Origin: Hygrocybe punicea
Lineage: Eukaryota; Basidiomycota; Agaricomycetes; Agaricales; Hygrophoraceae
Assembly: GCA_963556145.1 (NCBI GenBank)
Contig: OY744469.1
Coordinates: forward strand, 558,001 to 622,000
DNA: 64,000 nucleotides
Reading direction: 5' to 3'
Positions 24,354 to 37,874 of this stretch are shown one piece after another. The notes under the pieces are model-generated. The model saw only the letters and a list, made by a program, of their open reading frames with translations, did no database searches and was not told the DNA's origin. The position numbers were made by a program, and so were the translations under genes. Position 1 is the stretch's first letter; every line of letters starts with the position of its first letter.

Positions 24354-27300
24354 TTATGCACGTGGATAGATCAGAAACACATACTTTGTAGAGTTTAGCA
24401 CTGAAAGAACCTCCTTGGCTACATTTTGTGCTCGTTGCTTGTCCGACTTGTCGTGGAGTGTGGACTTGGTAAATACGCTGGAATGATGTTCGATGAGACA
24501 GACATTGGCGTAACGCCCATCGTCATATATATTATCCACGTACCTCGTGATTCGCGCCATGGCATTTTGCACCCCAGCGGACATCAGCTCTGATCGGTAT
24601 ATCCCAGTGTGTGCCAGTACCTTCAGCAAATCGCATGCCCGGATCACATTATTCGCAGTCGTATCAGCCGCTAACCGTATAAGTACAGGCAAAATTTGCT
24701 CGTCAATCAAACTTTCGCGGCCGAGGTCAGAATTTTGGGCGATTAACTCGCAGATGTCGAAGACGTAGAGCCTGCATTGCATGTCTACGGTGCTGTGTTG
24801 TGGACTGGATGCAACAATATTGGTCTGATATCTTATCGTACATTGAGTGAGAAAATACTCACTTTAACCATGTAATCAGACCTTTTAGAATACCACTTCT
24901 ACTGATCACAGAATTTGGAGTTTTTTGGGCAATCTCTTTCAGAAAACTTAGGGCACTTGTAGAGATTTCTACCGTGCAGTGAGCATCCTCCAAGATGTCG
25001 CAAAGAGCAGGAAGGCTGTCTTCTACAAGCTGGTCGGCATGATCTGGAGCGGTCAAATACAACGTGCGCAATGCATCGAGGCTGGCTGTTGTGTCACTGC
25101 CTCCTTTGCTGAATGAAGGACATGAGGTGCCGATTGAGCGTGACGAACACAAACTCACACTAGCCAACTACCGATCCTCTCCTCCATTAATTGTGCGGAA
25201 CGCAAAGGTGACCTCTCCGAAAGTAGTTCGATAATCTTGAAAGAGATACGACGCATGTATACGTCTCGGGACTGCAAGAGAAGCCCAAGTGCTGGCACAA
25301 ATTGGGGATCGCCTGCCAGCATATCCTTCTCAAGGTTTGTTGCACCTTTCAAACTGGCATGGAGCTCCTTGAGATAGGCCCTGATAATGGTGTCCTTCTC
25401 AGCCCTATAGGAAAATGAGCAGCAGTAAAAGTTCTTGGTAAATTCACTTACACCAGTAATTTGGCGATAGAGGATACCATCCTGAGTTCCAGAAGTCGAG
25501 GTAGCATCTGTGGCGAGAAATCACTCAGAAGCCTTGCAACATACGGCTTATGTTGTCTGCCCTCGTCGAGAAGTACGGGGAACAGTTGCAGCAAAGTCGT
25601 ACTTATAGAAACTGAGGGATCGCGAGCCAGGCTGACAAGGGATTCATACAACGTTTTAGATAGGCGTTCATCCGAATCACTGAGTGAGACAGATCAGCAC
25701 CGGTTGCGGAAGTCACATCTATAGACTGACTCAAAGAGATATAAAAGCTGTTCCAAGAGTTCCTCGTGGAGGATGATCATGTGACTAAGATTTCGTATGA
25801 CGCTGTCGAGGAGTTTCAGAGAAAGCTGTCTGTGGGACTTTTGCTCGTGGAATCTCAAGGCAATAACAAATATTTCAGCATCCATAAGTTTCTGATGTTC
25901 AAATGCGGTTCCTTTTGAAAGAAGACGAGTTACCGCGTTGATAGCAGCTGGAAGTAGTGCCGGCTCCCCGTGTCTGGTAACGATTGTCAGATCATGGAAA
26001 AGCTTGGAATACTGCATGACCCACTCAATCATTTGAAGAAGTGTATATTCGTTTCCGGTATACACAAAAACAGATCCAGACAAGGAAACGGCTTGACATG
26101 AAGTACGTTGAGTGAGCCGTATCTGTTCTTGATCAAAACTTCTACATACCCATAGCAATTTGTTCTACCGCAGCAGGGGGAGGTCCACCAAGTTGCGACA
26201 TCAAAGCGGGGAACAAACGTAAGCGGGAGTCTGAATTTTTAGCCATTATGCTGATCGCTTCCGACGCGGCTTGTTGCACAGGAGGACGAGGATCACTACG
26301 CAACGATGATGAATTGATTGTTGTAAAGTGAAATTCACCCACCTCAGACTATCGAATAAGATGTCGATCTCGCGGCGGTTTGATAAGAAGGGCGCCGTCT
26401 TGGGCAGTAAGTAGCACCACAGACCTCGAATGTTGTCGTCTTCCATTGCAGAATGTAGACGTGAAATGATTCTTGCATCTGCCATATACTGCAGGTTACT
26501 ATAGCGAGACTCGACCCCGTTTCTAATCGCCACGACCGCGGCCGCACGAATACGAAGCTCTTCGTGCGTTAAAAGGGGGATTAGAGACGCGCCACCATCA
26601 TTTTGGCTGAAGAAAGGACCAAGGACAGGGAGCACACAATCTGCCGTGAATGAGACCAAATCATCTCTAGCATCAGCAAATGCTCGCAAAATTGAGTCTA
26701 ATATGCCTGCATCAACTAGAGCCCTTCGAACGACTGCACTGGATGCTTCTATATGATATTGAAGCCCAGAGATGACTGGTGCTCTGATCTGGGGATCTTC
26801 ATTCTCTAGGAGACCGAAACTTTGCTTGTAGTCAGCGTCAGATACGAGATCGCGTGCAAGGCCTTTTTTGAGACACGTAGACATCACATCGCGGAGAGCA
26901 GCGGATGCACCACCCAGGAGTGGTAGCAGAGCATTCCGAAGAATCCTTCTTTCATCTTCCGTCCCCCCCGCAATAGCGGTGACTGACTTTACTGCTGCTA
27001 TACGGATCAGTTCCTGCTTATGGCTGTCAAATTCCTCAGTGCCAAAACGCATAATAAAAACAGAATAACATACTCCACCAAAGTGAGGATGAAAGTAACT
27101 CTTTTCGTGCGAACATAACCGAATGCAAGCAAGGGGATGATTGCGGAAGTCAGCCGTAACTCAATGGGGTGCAGACGCTCGTGATTCCCAATCAACCTTT
27201 CAAGGACGCCGTTGTCTAAGAGGTATCCTCTGTCGTTATCAGAGCCATTTGCAATTGCTTCAATTGCTGCAAATGCACTTTCTTGAATACTGGGCTCCTC

Positions 27301-30152
27301 GTGGGTCACATAAAGAAGGATTTCGCCAATATGTCCATGTCGGGCTAAGGTCAGCCCCAGCGAACGCAAAGCGGTAGCCACAAAGCTGACCGCTTCAGCA
27401 TTATCAACTTCTGACAGTGAACGGATGAGGGGGACGACCTCCGCTTTTTCAAGAGATTCCTGGTACCCTCTGTCGTGTAGTTTCTGCTTGAGAGAAAATA
27501 ATGCCCCGTTTTGAATGCGGATGTCAGAATGAGACACCAGTTGGAAAAGTATCTCGAAATTGTTCAATTGTACAAGATCTGGTCCAATCCATTCCTGAAT
27601 AGCTTTGACAGAATACTCGTTGAGATTGTCAGAAGCCAGTTGAAGACTCCCCAAGATGGCATTTCGTAGGGTCTCTCTGTGTTCGATAGTTGTGAGTGAT
27701 ATCCAGTCCAGCGGTGCACGTATTGCACGCTCTAACTCGGGAACCCTGCAATTTCAGGGCAAATCCAGAGTCAAAATGCAACGTCAAAGGAGAATTAATC
27801 TCACGGCTCACTCAAGCAGCTGAAGAAGGCCATAGCATGCATCGTACGATTTGGAAAAGAATGGGGCCAAACGAACCAGGATCTTCTGGGTGGTGTCCAC
27901 ACGGTCAACAGGATATCGCTGAAACACGAGCCTCATGACATTAAGCGTGTCTGCTGTGATGAGCATTTCGCAATTTGCGTCACCGCTCTCGGCAATTATA
28001 TGGATGGCTTGGAGTACAGCTCGCCGTAAATCCAATCGAGGGTGGTCTAATAGGTGAACGAGTTGGCGAGTGGAGCCTGGCCCAGCTTTTGCTATGTCCA
28101 CAGCCAGATAGGACAACGAATCGGATCCGAGGATGACGCAGTCCTCGTATTGAGAGCTGCACAATTCAAATAGGACATCAAGGTGGCCATTGTGAACAAT
28201 CTTTGCGCGGGCATTCGGCGAACTGGAGACCACATTTCGCCATACGTGATGGGCAGCAACGCGCACGCGCTGTTGTGGATGCGAAAGATATCTTAGAATC
28301 CTGGAAAGGTCACCCGTAACAGCCCAATCTTCACAAAACACTGGCATGGCACGATCGCAAAGCTTCAGGGTGCTTTCCTTGCTGAAATTCAGTTTTGACA
28401 TTTCAGAATAAAGTTCCGCACGATATTCGACAGTTGAATCGAGAATACTTCCGCATGCTACCAGGCATGCATCCACCACGGCATCCTCAGCGTGATCCAA
28501 GAAGGCCACGATGCGCGAGGTGGTCTTCATAACTGTATGTGGGAGGGCAAGCACGGGAAGAAGGTGGCAGATGAGCCCTGTAATGGCGGCAGTTTCCTGA
28601 ATAACCGTTTCATTGAGTCGCTGCAGAAGCTCAGCTTTCACGAAGACGTCATTTATCACGGGATCTTCCTTTGCAGAGCTAGCGCGGAATGCGGTGATGA
28701 CAGCATTAGTGATTTTTGCGGTGGGATCATTGAGTCGCGATATTAGCCAAAGTACTTGATCAATGTGACGGCACATCGTATCCGCCAGCAGAGGAAGAAG
28801 GCCTACAAAGAAATCAATGATGTCCATTGATGGTAGAGGCATTTCGTAATGATGCTCCAGAAGGCGTAGTATGTTCAATTCTACCAGGCCATGTCGTACT
28901 CGATCCGAGGAAGCCGCCTCAGTGACAATGCTGGGCAAGACTGCTTTTCGAATGGCGTCACTGTGATGTACGACCAGGGGGGTTATAAGGTCCCAACGAC
29001 CATTGTTGAAGCAGTCCTGGATGATTTCTGGTGACAATTCCACAATGTATTCCACAGAGGGATGATATGGATCAGATGGTGAGTCGGGCATTGGTATATG
29101 CGATACCGCGGGATATAGAGCACTGTATACTGCGGTGGATACTTGCGCATCCAGTTTCATCATTTCACGAAAAGCGGCAATGGCGAAGCGACTGATGATT
29201 TCGTTGTTCCGGACCAGGTACTCGGCCAGTTTGCAACATTGCCCCTTCGCCGCGAGAGCTTTCGCCATCTCTGGTTTCATAACAATGTTGTGAGCGAACT
29301 GTCTAACTCGATCGCTAGGTTGCGGGGCTGAAAGGAGCTGATCGAGCTTGGCGAGTAAAAATGGAGCTATGTCTCCAACGTCGAACCGCACGAAAGATGG
29401 GCGAGCGTGTCCAAACCCGTTGATGCAGAAAACTATATTTTGTATAGCGTGGTCCCTGATTCGGGGACTCGAGTGACTATACATGCAATATTCATTCGTC
29501 CGCTAAAGTAGAAGGCAAGTTGTGACGAACGTTAGGTACTCAAGAACTTCCTTGTGACTGAGTTTGGCAAATCGGTCCTCAACGAAAACCATGGACGTGG
29601 TTCTACGAACGAGTCTGTGAGGTCAAGAAGTGAGCGAACTGTTCGGCGTACCTGTTTCTCTTGCTTTCTTCTTCACGAGCATGTAACTCCTTCATCTTTT
29701 TCTCTACATTCTCCCTGACTCGCCGCATGGTGGCGCGAGCATACTCGACCTGCAATCGCTCCGACCTCAGACGGTCAGTTTCGGCTCGATTGCCAGCTCG
29801 ATCGCGAAGTACGACTTGTTTGCCATCATCCAGTTGCTTTAGATAATCATCGATAGCTTTCTGTTCCTGTCGCTTCTTTGTCTGAAACGCTTCAACCGCT
29901 TGCTCGTGATCCCTATAAAAACATATTGCATTTAATCATGATATGGTCGCCATAAGGCAATCTCTCACCGCCGCCCAACGACCAGCGCTTGCTCAGCCGC
30001 ATTGGCCTCGGGCCTCTCCCAGGAAAAAGGTACCCTGATCTGTGGACGAAGATAATGGTATCAGTAGCGTGTTGAGTGCGGACATGCACTGACTGGTCCA
30101 GACATGAGAAGAATCAGATGGGGGGACAATCAGCTACCTCGCCCCCCGCCAT
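24354..30152 (-). CDS. Large ARM/HEAT-repeat protein A
   Basis: About 13 exons and roughly 1,750-1,800 residues. The start at 30152 reads MAGGE, then a spliced IRVPFSWERPEANAAEQALV. Residues ~30-120 form a charged coiled coil (AVEAFQTKKRQEQKAIDDYL ... RATMRRVRENVEKKMKELHA). The rest is helical repeats: the exon at ~29460-27808 (~550 residues, beginning SPRIRDHAIQNIVFCINGFG), then IGPDLVQLNNFEILFQLVSH, AVKSVTAIAGGTEDERRILR, and near the end LIRLAADTTANNVIRACDLL. Introns are 45-65 nt; an intron of 59 nt before 29460 removes an apparent stop. The last readable block is DKQRAQNVAKEVLSVLNSTK. ARM repeats bind other proteins; the partner and role are unknown. The gene is a mirror-image paralogue of the one at 30719, with every exon matched. 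Confidence 0.75.
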
Positions 30153-30718
30153 TGCGTTACTTTAAGTTTGATAAGTGGTTCCTGCCATTGCCAGTGGCGT
30201 ACTCGCAAAAGCTACAAATATTTGGATGCACAGGAATCTAGGAATCCCTTTCCTCGTGAAACCATGGCAGAACCTTATAATAAACGCACGGGCACGTCAA
30301 TGCTGCAACTACTCATTACTCGTTGTTACTCACATATCGATTCATTTTAAAGTCTTTGAAGTACAGAATCAGCGTGCACAAAGGTTTTGGACTTTAACTT
30401 GCAAGTTCGGCAACCAAACCATCCAACTACTAGTATCACGGTGATACTTTGTCACTTTGTGCCTTGCTTGGGGTCTCTGATACCCTGTCGTTTCGTTTAG
30501 TTCAATGTGTAGCGCCCAGGGCCGTCCTCATGGCACTGCCTCACAAATCAATATATCTTCCTTTGGCATGTCATCCTGCGTGTCCGTAAGCCACTGGCCA
30601 TAACGCTCGTCCTTCCAACCAATCGCATGTCGTACGAGGTCAGCCCCAGTTACCCGTCATGTCATTGGGGAGTAACATCTTTCTGCCAAGTAGCAACTAT
30701 ATTCACCACAAACTGCTG
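30153..30718. other. Shared head-to-head intergenic region of the ARM pair
   Basis: About 570 bp separating the 5' ends of the two divergent ARM-repeat genes; it probably holds both promoters. No clear gene. The short plus-strand frame near 30168-30350 has no motif. Confidence 0.5.
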
Positions 30719-33700
30719 CGATAGAAGGTGAACGTGAACTAGCCATCCGTCAACGGTGAGTATTATGGTGCATCAAACTGTGTCACCATTTTATGTTCAA
30801 CCACAAGACAGCATGCCGACGCAGTGGACCAATGGGAAAAAGAGAAGGAGCGACAGGGTGTCGAACTTCGTGCATTCAGACAACGGGTGGAAGACGATAA
30901 TCAGGCGTCTCTTCAGGAAAAGGCTGATAACTGGCATGAGCAAGACACGCTGGCATCTGAAAAAGCGATCATACGTGACGAGCTTGCAATGGTGAAACGT
31001 GATCAAGCGTCTCTTGAAAGAGGGGAACAAGAACATCGTGCTCGTGAAGATGAGCGTAGGCGAAATAGGCATGCATCTTAGTCTCAAACGTTCTAACCTT
31101 AGCTCACTGTCATCTTACACTATCCTCAACAGAACCTATTCTATGGCATTTATCGAAGACAATTTCTCGCGACAGAGTCCTAGCGATGTAGTCAAATGTT
31201 TATCGTGAGCACATTCCTTCCGTGCTTCGCAATAGAAAGTCATTTGCCTTGGACAGCAACTCGAGTCTACGGATCAGAAAACATTCCATGGATAACATAT
31301 CTTTTTGTATCAACGGACCCATAGAGGTCCCACCTTCCTTCGTTCGCTTTGGAGCCGTGGATATCGCAACACTCCTACTTCCCAAGCTCCATGACATTCT
31401 CTCAGTAACTATAGGTACCACGACTCCCATCGATTCCGTAAGGCAATTCTCAGAAGAAATCGTCTCAAGCCCACCAATGGCAAAAGCCCTGGCCCTGAAT
31501 GGCCAGTGTCCACGACTAGCCGAATATCTGGTCCACTCAAACGAACTTATCAGTCGGCTGGCAATTTCTTCGCTGGGCCAAATGATCCGATTGGAATCCG
31601 CGATTGTCAAAAAAGCCTACGAAGCTCTCAATACCGCAGTTGACCACATTTCCGTTCCCGAGTCAGCATCTGATCCCTTCCATCCCTCAGTAAAATTCTT
31701 TTCGGAGGTGTCCCCAAAGATTGTTGGAGACTGTTTTAAAAATAACCTTTTTGAAGTAGTAGCTCCTCTTGTTACTCACAAGATCGAGTTCATTCGACGG
31801 GTTGTCTTGCCCAAGATTGTCTATGAGGCACAGTCTTCAGACCGGACACGAGATGGGCTCGTAAAAGCACGGACCATACGTCTCCTCCAACACCATTACG
31901 AAGCGCCCCAGCCGCCATCGGACACGGTTGAATTCTTTACAGGTCTTCTTCCACTTCTGGCTCACAAAATGTGCCGTTATCCGAACGATGTGAACTGGCT
32001 GGTAGACCAACTTGCCAATCCAAATGCAAGAATCAATGCCGCAGTCATTGAAGCACTTCGTACCAGTTCCAGGAAGGAGGATCCGGCGGTACATGAAGCC
32101 TTCGTACAATCTCATGTCTTGCAGAGGCTGGACAAGCCGCCTACTCAAGCATCTCCCGAGATCACCCGGCTCATCTGCGACTTGTTGCACGTCCTAGCTA
32201 TCCCTCATGCACGAACTAAAACATGTTTTTGTATCATACAGTTCTTGGGCCACACGGAGGGCACCGTAGCCAAGGCATGCCTGACCGCTTGCAAGAAGAT
32301 TGTTGACACTACGTTCGAGCACCGCGCCGAGCTATTTTCGGACTTGTCTAAACTCGATCTCTTCAGGGAAAGCACATTGGAACTTCTTGCTTATATTATT
32401 CCACCTCTATGTAAAGATTGGGCTGCGTCTGGTGAACTCGCCAAGATTTCGAGATTTCTTCGTCATCCGGATCGACACGTACGTATTGGAGCACATCAGG
32501 TATGGCGCGATGTTCTTTTCAATATACCTGACGCTCGTGCAAGGATTCCTCTCGATGAAGTCTTTCAATTATGTGGCTCTGAGAATGAGGATTGTGTTGT
32601 CCTCGGCTCCCAATTGTTACCGGCTATGGCCATTGAGATTGCGAAGGCTGGAGCTAGTTCCACTCGCCGACTTGTTCACCTGCTGAACCATCCTCGATTG
32701 GAGTTACGGCAAGCGGTATTGCAAAGCATTCAGATCATCTCGAACAGCGGCGATACAAATTGCGAAGTTCTACGGGCTGCCGGCACTTTCAATATGTTGG
32801 TTCTCAATCTTCAGGAACATCCCCTTGACGGTGTGGAAAACGCTGAAAGCATTCTTGTTCGTCTGGCTGCGACCCTATCTGGTTCGCGTGACGCATGTTG
32901 TGGACTGCTTCAACTACTCAAGTGAGTGTTCAGCATCTTCTCGGCTCTGCGCGCATTGGCTCACTGTTTTGGAGTTCCAACGTCCCTCAGGTGGAGAACT
33001 TAACACGTGCTGCCCTCCTCACCATCTCAAATAGAAACATTGAGTACCGGGAGACATTACGAAACACCGTACTAGAAAGTATTGGTCTACGGTCAGACGC
33101 TGTCATTGCATATTTCGCCAATGCCATCAAATATTGGATCGGTCCTGATCTCGTCCAGATGAACGATTTCAAGAAACTCTTCCAATTGCTCTCACACAGA
33201 GATAGACGCATCCAAAATGGCGCATTATACACCCTCGCACAAAGCACAAAAAATGAGAAACATCATGACGCTCTTGAAAAAGCAGGAGTCATCTCCGTCA
33301 TCCAATCGCTGTCCGACAGCAATAATGCTGAAGCGATCGGCTTTGTATCATCCACTTTACACTCGCTGGCACTGGTAGTAGCTCGAAATGGACGTGTCGG
33401 TGACATCTTCCGTCTTTTGACCAGCGAGGTTCCCAAAATCCGCGAAGGTGCAGCTGCGGCAATTCAGGTGATCGCAAATGGTTCTGAGCACGACAGGAAG
33501 CTTCTTTTGGACGACGACATTCTTGAAAGGCTGACTGGAGGTGACGAGGGTAGAAGCCAAGTTGTGCTCGAACTCTCCAGCAAGATCATCCCGAGGCTGG
33601 CATTTGACCATGTTCATGCAGGGAAAGTGCACCTCATACTCACTTTAGTGGAGTATGTGTTTCCCTGTTCGCACATAGTTTCACTGACCGGTAGTTAAGC

Positions 33701-36379
33701 CACAGGCAGGAGTCAATCCAAATGGCAGCCATCAAGTCTGTCACTGCCATCGCAGGAGGCTCTGGGGAGGAGAGAAAAATCTTGCGAAACGCTTTGCTAC
33801 CGCTGTTAGGTGGCGCATCTGCTACACTTCTTGATGTAGCTTCAGCATGTCTAAGGCAAGCTCTGGCGCACGATCTCATATTGGATGGCGACTACAAGCA
33901 GGTCTTTGATCTTCTGGACAATGATGACTCCCGTATCAGAGCACCTCTTATCTCTGAACTTCAGCATCATGTACATGCGTCTAGCGAGGCGGTTCGCAGG
34001 GTCCTAGTCGACGCAGGCATATTAAATGCAATCTTGCGCACATCTAGCAGTGTCAAGAATGATCTGGTGTTGTTCACGGCGGATTGCATGCTCCCTGTTC
34101 TTGGTCCTTCCTTTACGCAAAGCGATGGTGGGGCTGCGATCATTCCGCTGTTGAGGCACGAAGAGCCTCGTATACGTGCGGCGGCAGCCGTGGCAATTAG
34201 GAATGGAGTTAAATCTCGCCACGGCAGCTTGCAAAATATTGCAAATGCTAGAATTATTTCGCATCTGTATTCCGCCATGGAAGACGACAGCATTCGAGAC
34301 CTATGGTGCTATGTGGTGCCTAAGGTGGCGCCTGTCTTGTCAAACCGAGATGAGATAGACCTTTTATTCAACTCTCTAAGGTAATTTCGCGCTGCTACTT
34401 TCAGACTTCGATTAAAATTGGTGCCAGCGGTCGCCTTGATACTGTGCGGCAAGTCGCATCGGAGGCAATCGACATCATGGCTAAAACCTCAGACGAAACA
34501 CGACAGCGTTTGTTCCCTGCATTACTTGCTCGGTTGGATGGACCTTCTCCAGCTTCGCTGCGGAAGATTGCTAAAGGTATGTGGTTGCCAACGAGGGATT
34601 GAATTTCAAGTGAACCTCGCTCGTGTAAAGCCGTTTCTCTTTCTGGGTTTACTTTTGCATCCAATAACAAAGAAACCGAGCTCCTCAAATTAATTCGGTG
34701 AGCAGCCTGCGTTAGGTTTGTATTTATTTTTAGACCAATTATTTCTCCAGAGACGGTGAGCCGCTGCTGGTTGAGGCGGCTGCAGATGCAGTGTTACGCC
34801 TTCTCTCTGATGGTCGCCCTTCGGAGCATCAGAAACTTATCAAAGCGGACCTTTTCCTTCTTGCTCTGGACTTACACCAAATTGGATCTCAGCGAAGGCT
34901 CTCTCTGAAACTCCTTCACGGTATCATAGAACATTTGAGCCACACGATCGTCCTCGATGAAGAGCTAACAAAAAGCCTTCTGTATCTCTTTGAGTCAGTC
35001 CCTGGAGGTTATCTTCGCCATTATTTGACGCTGATTCTGCTGGTCTAGTGATCCAGATACAACTCTTTCTCGGACATTGTATGAATCATTGACCAAGCAT
35101 GCCGGTGACCCAAACTCAACGGTTGCGCAAGTAATCCCGATACTCCTCGATACAGATCGACAGCGTAAGCCGTTTGTCTCCAGGCTTCTCTGTACGTTGG
35201 CTCCATATATGGTATCCCGACTTCTGGTGCTGGAAAAAGTCCATATTATTGTGAAGTTACTTGCGTAAGCCAGTTGAGATGTGATTTTTTCCTCATGTTC
35301 AAGACACTTTTCTTTCAGGGCCGAGGATACTACTATCGCCACAGCATACCTTAGGGCAACGGATGCTAGGATAAAAAATGCTACCGACACGGAGAAGGAT
35401 CTACTGGCGGACGAGCCTCAATTTGTGACTATCCTGGATGGGTTCTTGAAAACTAGGGATATGACGTTACGACGTATCTCATCGGAAATGATCGGAGCTC
35501 TCTCAATGGGTTCGCCTTTACGCTCTGTGAGGTTGATAGAAGAAGGGATTGGTAGTTCTCTGACATGGATCTCAAGGTAAGCCTCCTTACAAGAACAAGC
35601 CGATCCACTCAACACCGTCATCTTTCCCAGGGCAGGAGGCAGTGATGCACAAGCCAGTCTTGATGCATTATGGGCTATTTGCTCGACAGCACCAGACCAT
35701 GTTGACGAGCTTCTCAAGGAAAGCCTACCTGCTCTCTGTGACATCTTGCAGAATGGCCACCGTACTGTGGATTTCTACACGAGTGCACTTCGCTTCTTGA
35801 AAGAGATTGTCCGACAAACTTCGACTCCTGTAATTGTCGGAAGCGGAATTGTCAAATATCTTATTATATGGTTGAGGTGAGTCTGTTATTTCACTTACAA
35901 TAATAATCCGAGTCAGCTCAACATTCCTACATCCAGTCCTCAGCACAGCATCTTAGATGATCAATGCAGGTTGTTCGTCTTCGAAATCTGCCAATTGATT
36001 GCCCAGAATTCCGATTCGGGCGCTCAAGCCCTGATCGACGAGAAAATTTTGTCTGTGCTCATACGGTTAGCGGCTGATACTACGGCGAATAATGTGATCC
36101 GTGCATGCGATTTGCTGAAGGTGCTCGCACACACTGGGATATATCGGGCAGCATTGATGTCCGCTGGGGTGAAGGATGCTATGGAACGGATCACGAGGTT
36201 GGTTGTTGGTTATAGTTGACACAAAGTGGTACACTGACATTTCTCATCGAATGCCCTTCCCAGCACATTTTCCAAGTCCACACTTAGCGACAAGTCAGAC
36301 AAACAACGAGCACAGAACGCGGCCCAGGAGGTTCTTTCTGTGCTCAGTTCAACGAAGTATGTCGCTTCTATCTGATCTA
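30719..36379 (+). CDS. Large ARM/HEAT-repeat protein B
   Basis: Plus-strand paralogue of the gene at 24354-30152, exon for exon. The first visible exon reads EGERELAIRQR, then after an intron ADAVDQWEKEKERQGVELRA and coiled coil to AREDERRRNR. The next long exon (~31258-32922) begins SSLRIRKHSMDNISFCINGP and carries the same ARM array. Later exons contain IGPDLVQMNDFKKLFQLLSH, AAIKSVTAIAGGSGEERKIL, EHQKLIKADLFLLALDLHQI and LIRLAADTTANNVIRACDLL, ending at DKQRAQNAAQEVLSVLSSTK near 36357. The equivalent of MAGGE was not found, so the N-terminus is open. One junction (31069) needs a GC donor where copy A has GT, and the splice before ~32991 needs a different acceptor than in copy A. Otherwise the frame is kept throughout. 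Confidence 0.7.
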
Positions 36380-37042
36380 TGTACGTGCGTCAAACTGGGA
36401 AAATCAGACATGTAGCTCCCGATGCAAGACGATCATTTCCAAGTGCAAGGAATGTTCTCAGACGAAAGTTTTCAGCATGTGCGTTATTTTAATCCCAATG
36501 TGGCGCGGGTAGTTCAACTACATCTGCACTCACAGTTCCTACACACGCCGGCAACAACTGAGGCAAGCGAAAGCCGATATTGTTTTTCCTTTCATACATT
36601 GACTCCACGGTTGAAACTGGTGTTTTCCTTTCCTAATTGGGGAATTGTGGCTTTTATGGTACCGGGCAACTTCAGATTCCGCCGCACACTTGACATCGTG
36701 CCTGCTTTTATCCAGCAGTAGAATACTGTAGGTTTTGATGACATGGGTTCGGAGTACAAAGGAATTTTGGGTCTCAGTCTTGAAAAGTCGTGTGACGGAC
36801 ACAACCACCGGGAAGCGAAGAGAACTTCAAGACCTCAGACCTCAGACATTCGCTCCACACGCAATTCGGTGATGTAAGAAATCAAAAGCCACGATTTGAT
36901 TTCCTCGCCCATCAAGAATCACGCATAATGCATAATGGCCAGGTCCTTCCTTCGACGTCTTCAGTTAAACAATAAATGATGAAGTATGCAGCTTCCTTTG
37001 AGAATTGTGGGTAACGGATTGTTCAAACTCGTTGATGACGTG
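36380..37042. other. Intergenic, no gene recognised
   Basis: Short frames only, none with motifs or splice logic. Confidence 0.4.
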
Positions 37043-37769
37043 CTAGAGAAGCTTGCGGACCCTCATGCCCATTTTGCCAATAGAAGCTTTACGCTGAGGG
37101 TGGAGGTGCTTGGGGCCCAAATGATCGCCAGGTAAGAGCGAACCGTCGAAGTCGAAGTAGAGAATAACCCCAGTCTCAGAGAACGAGCTGCCAAGCGTGA
37201 ATTCAGCGAAGGCAATACCAGAGCCGACATGCAAGATAGAACCGGACACACCACTCGATCCACTCCTTGCATGCGATCCGGCTGGGTGCCAGGACGATCA
37301 GGTGTTTGAATTGGAAATCAAGTGGCTCAACGTACGGACATTGTCCACACATCTGGATGAGAGTGAAAATGTAATCCCTAGCAGGTACCGAATGAAGATT
37401 GGATGATGAATAGACGCGCCTCGATGAACCAATCCAATGTTCCACATCAATGTAGATTAGTGCCTCCAATATGGCCTTCCCTCATGTTCCCCACGATATT
37501 GATATCCAGCGGGCCAATCGCCTGGGATATCATCTCGAAGAGCCATTATCCATCCATTTCTGCGAGATACGAATGTAGCTGTGCGGCTTAGAGACGAATG
37601 CTCCGTAGAAGTCGAGGACGTAGTTGGAATGATAAAGGTGCAGGGTTGGCCATGTGCTCAAGATCTGCATGCGCGGCCTAGCGTCAATGTACCTGATGTA
37701 TAACTCCCTGTGAAGAACGACAACGACCACGCACCTACGTAACAACGAATGTCGCTCTCAATGCTCATT
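37043..37769 (-). pseudogene. Unresolved protein-like relic
   Basis: Minus-strand pieces look coding but do not join. These are MSIESDIRCYV, then HLYHSNYVLDFYGAFVSKPH, EMISQAIGPLDINIVGNMRE, IFTLIQMCGQCPYVEPLDFQ and a final block ending KASIGKMGMRVRKLL. The alternation of frames with no usable introns suggests a decayed gene. The pattern is faintly like an F-box/LRR protein. I do not name it. Confidence 0.25.
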
Positions 37770-37874
37770 GATAGTCATAACATTCGCGGATGAGCAGAGA
37801 ATTAGATGAGAATCGAGAACAGTACAAAAGTGCTTCCATTGATATCGCCAAAGCTTGCAACGATAATAGGAGTT

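Noticed and set aside
29460..29540. Apparent stop and frameshift in ARM gene A
   Set aside because: A 59-nt intron with GT and AG ends gives the right phase and matches copy B.
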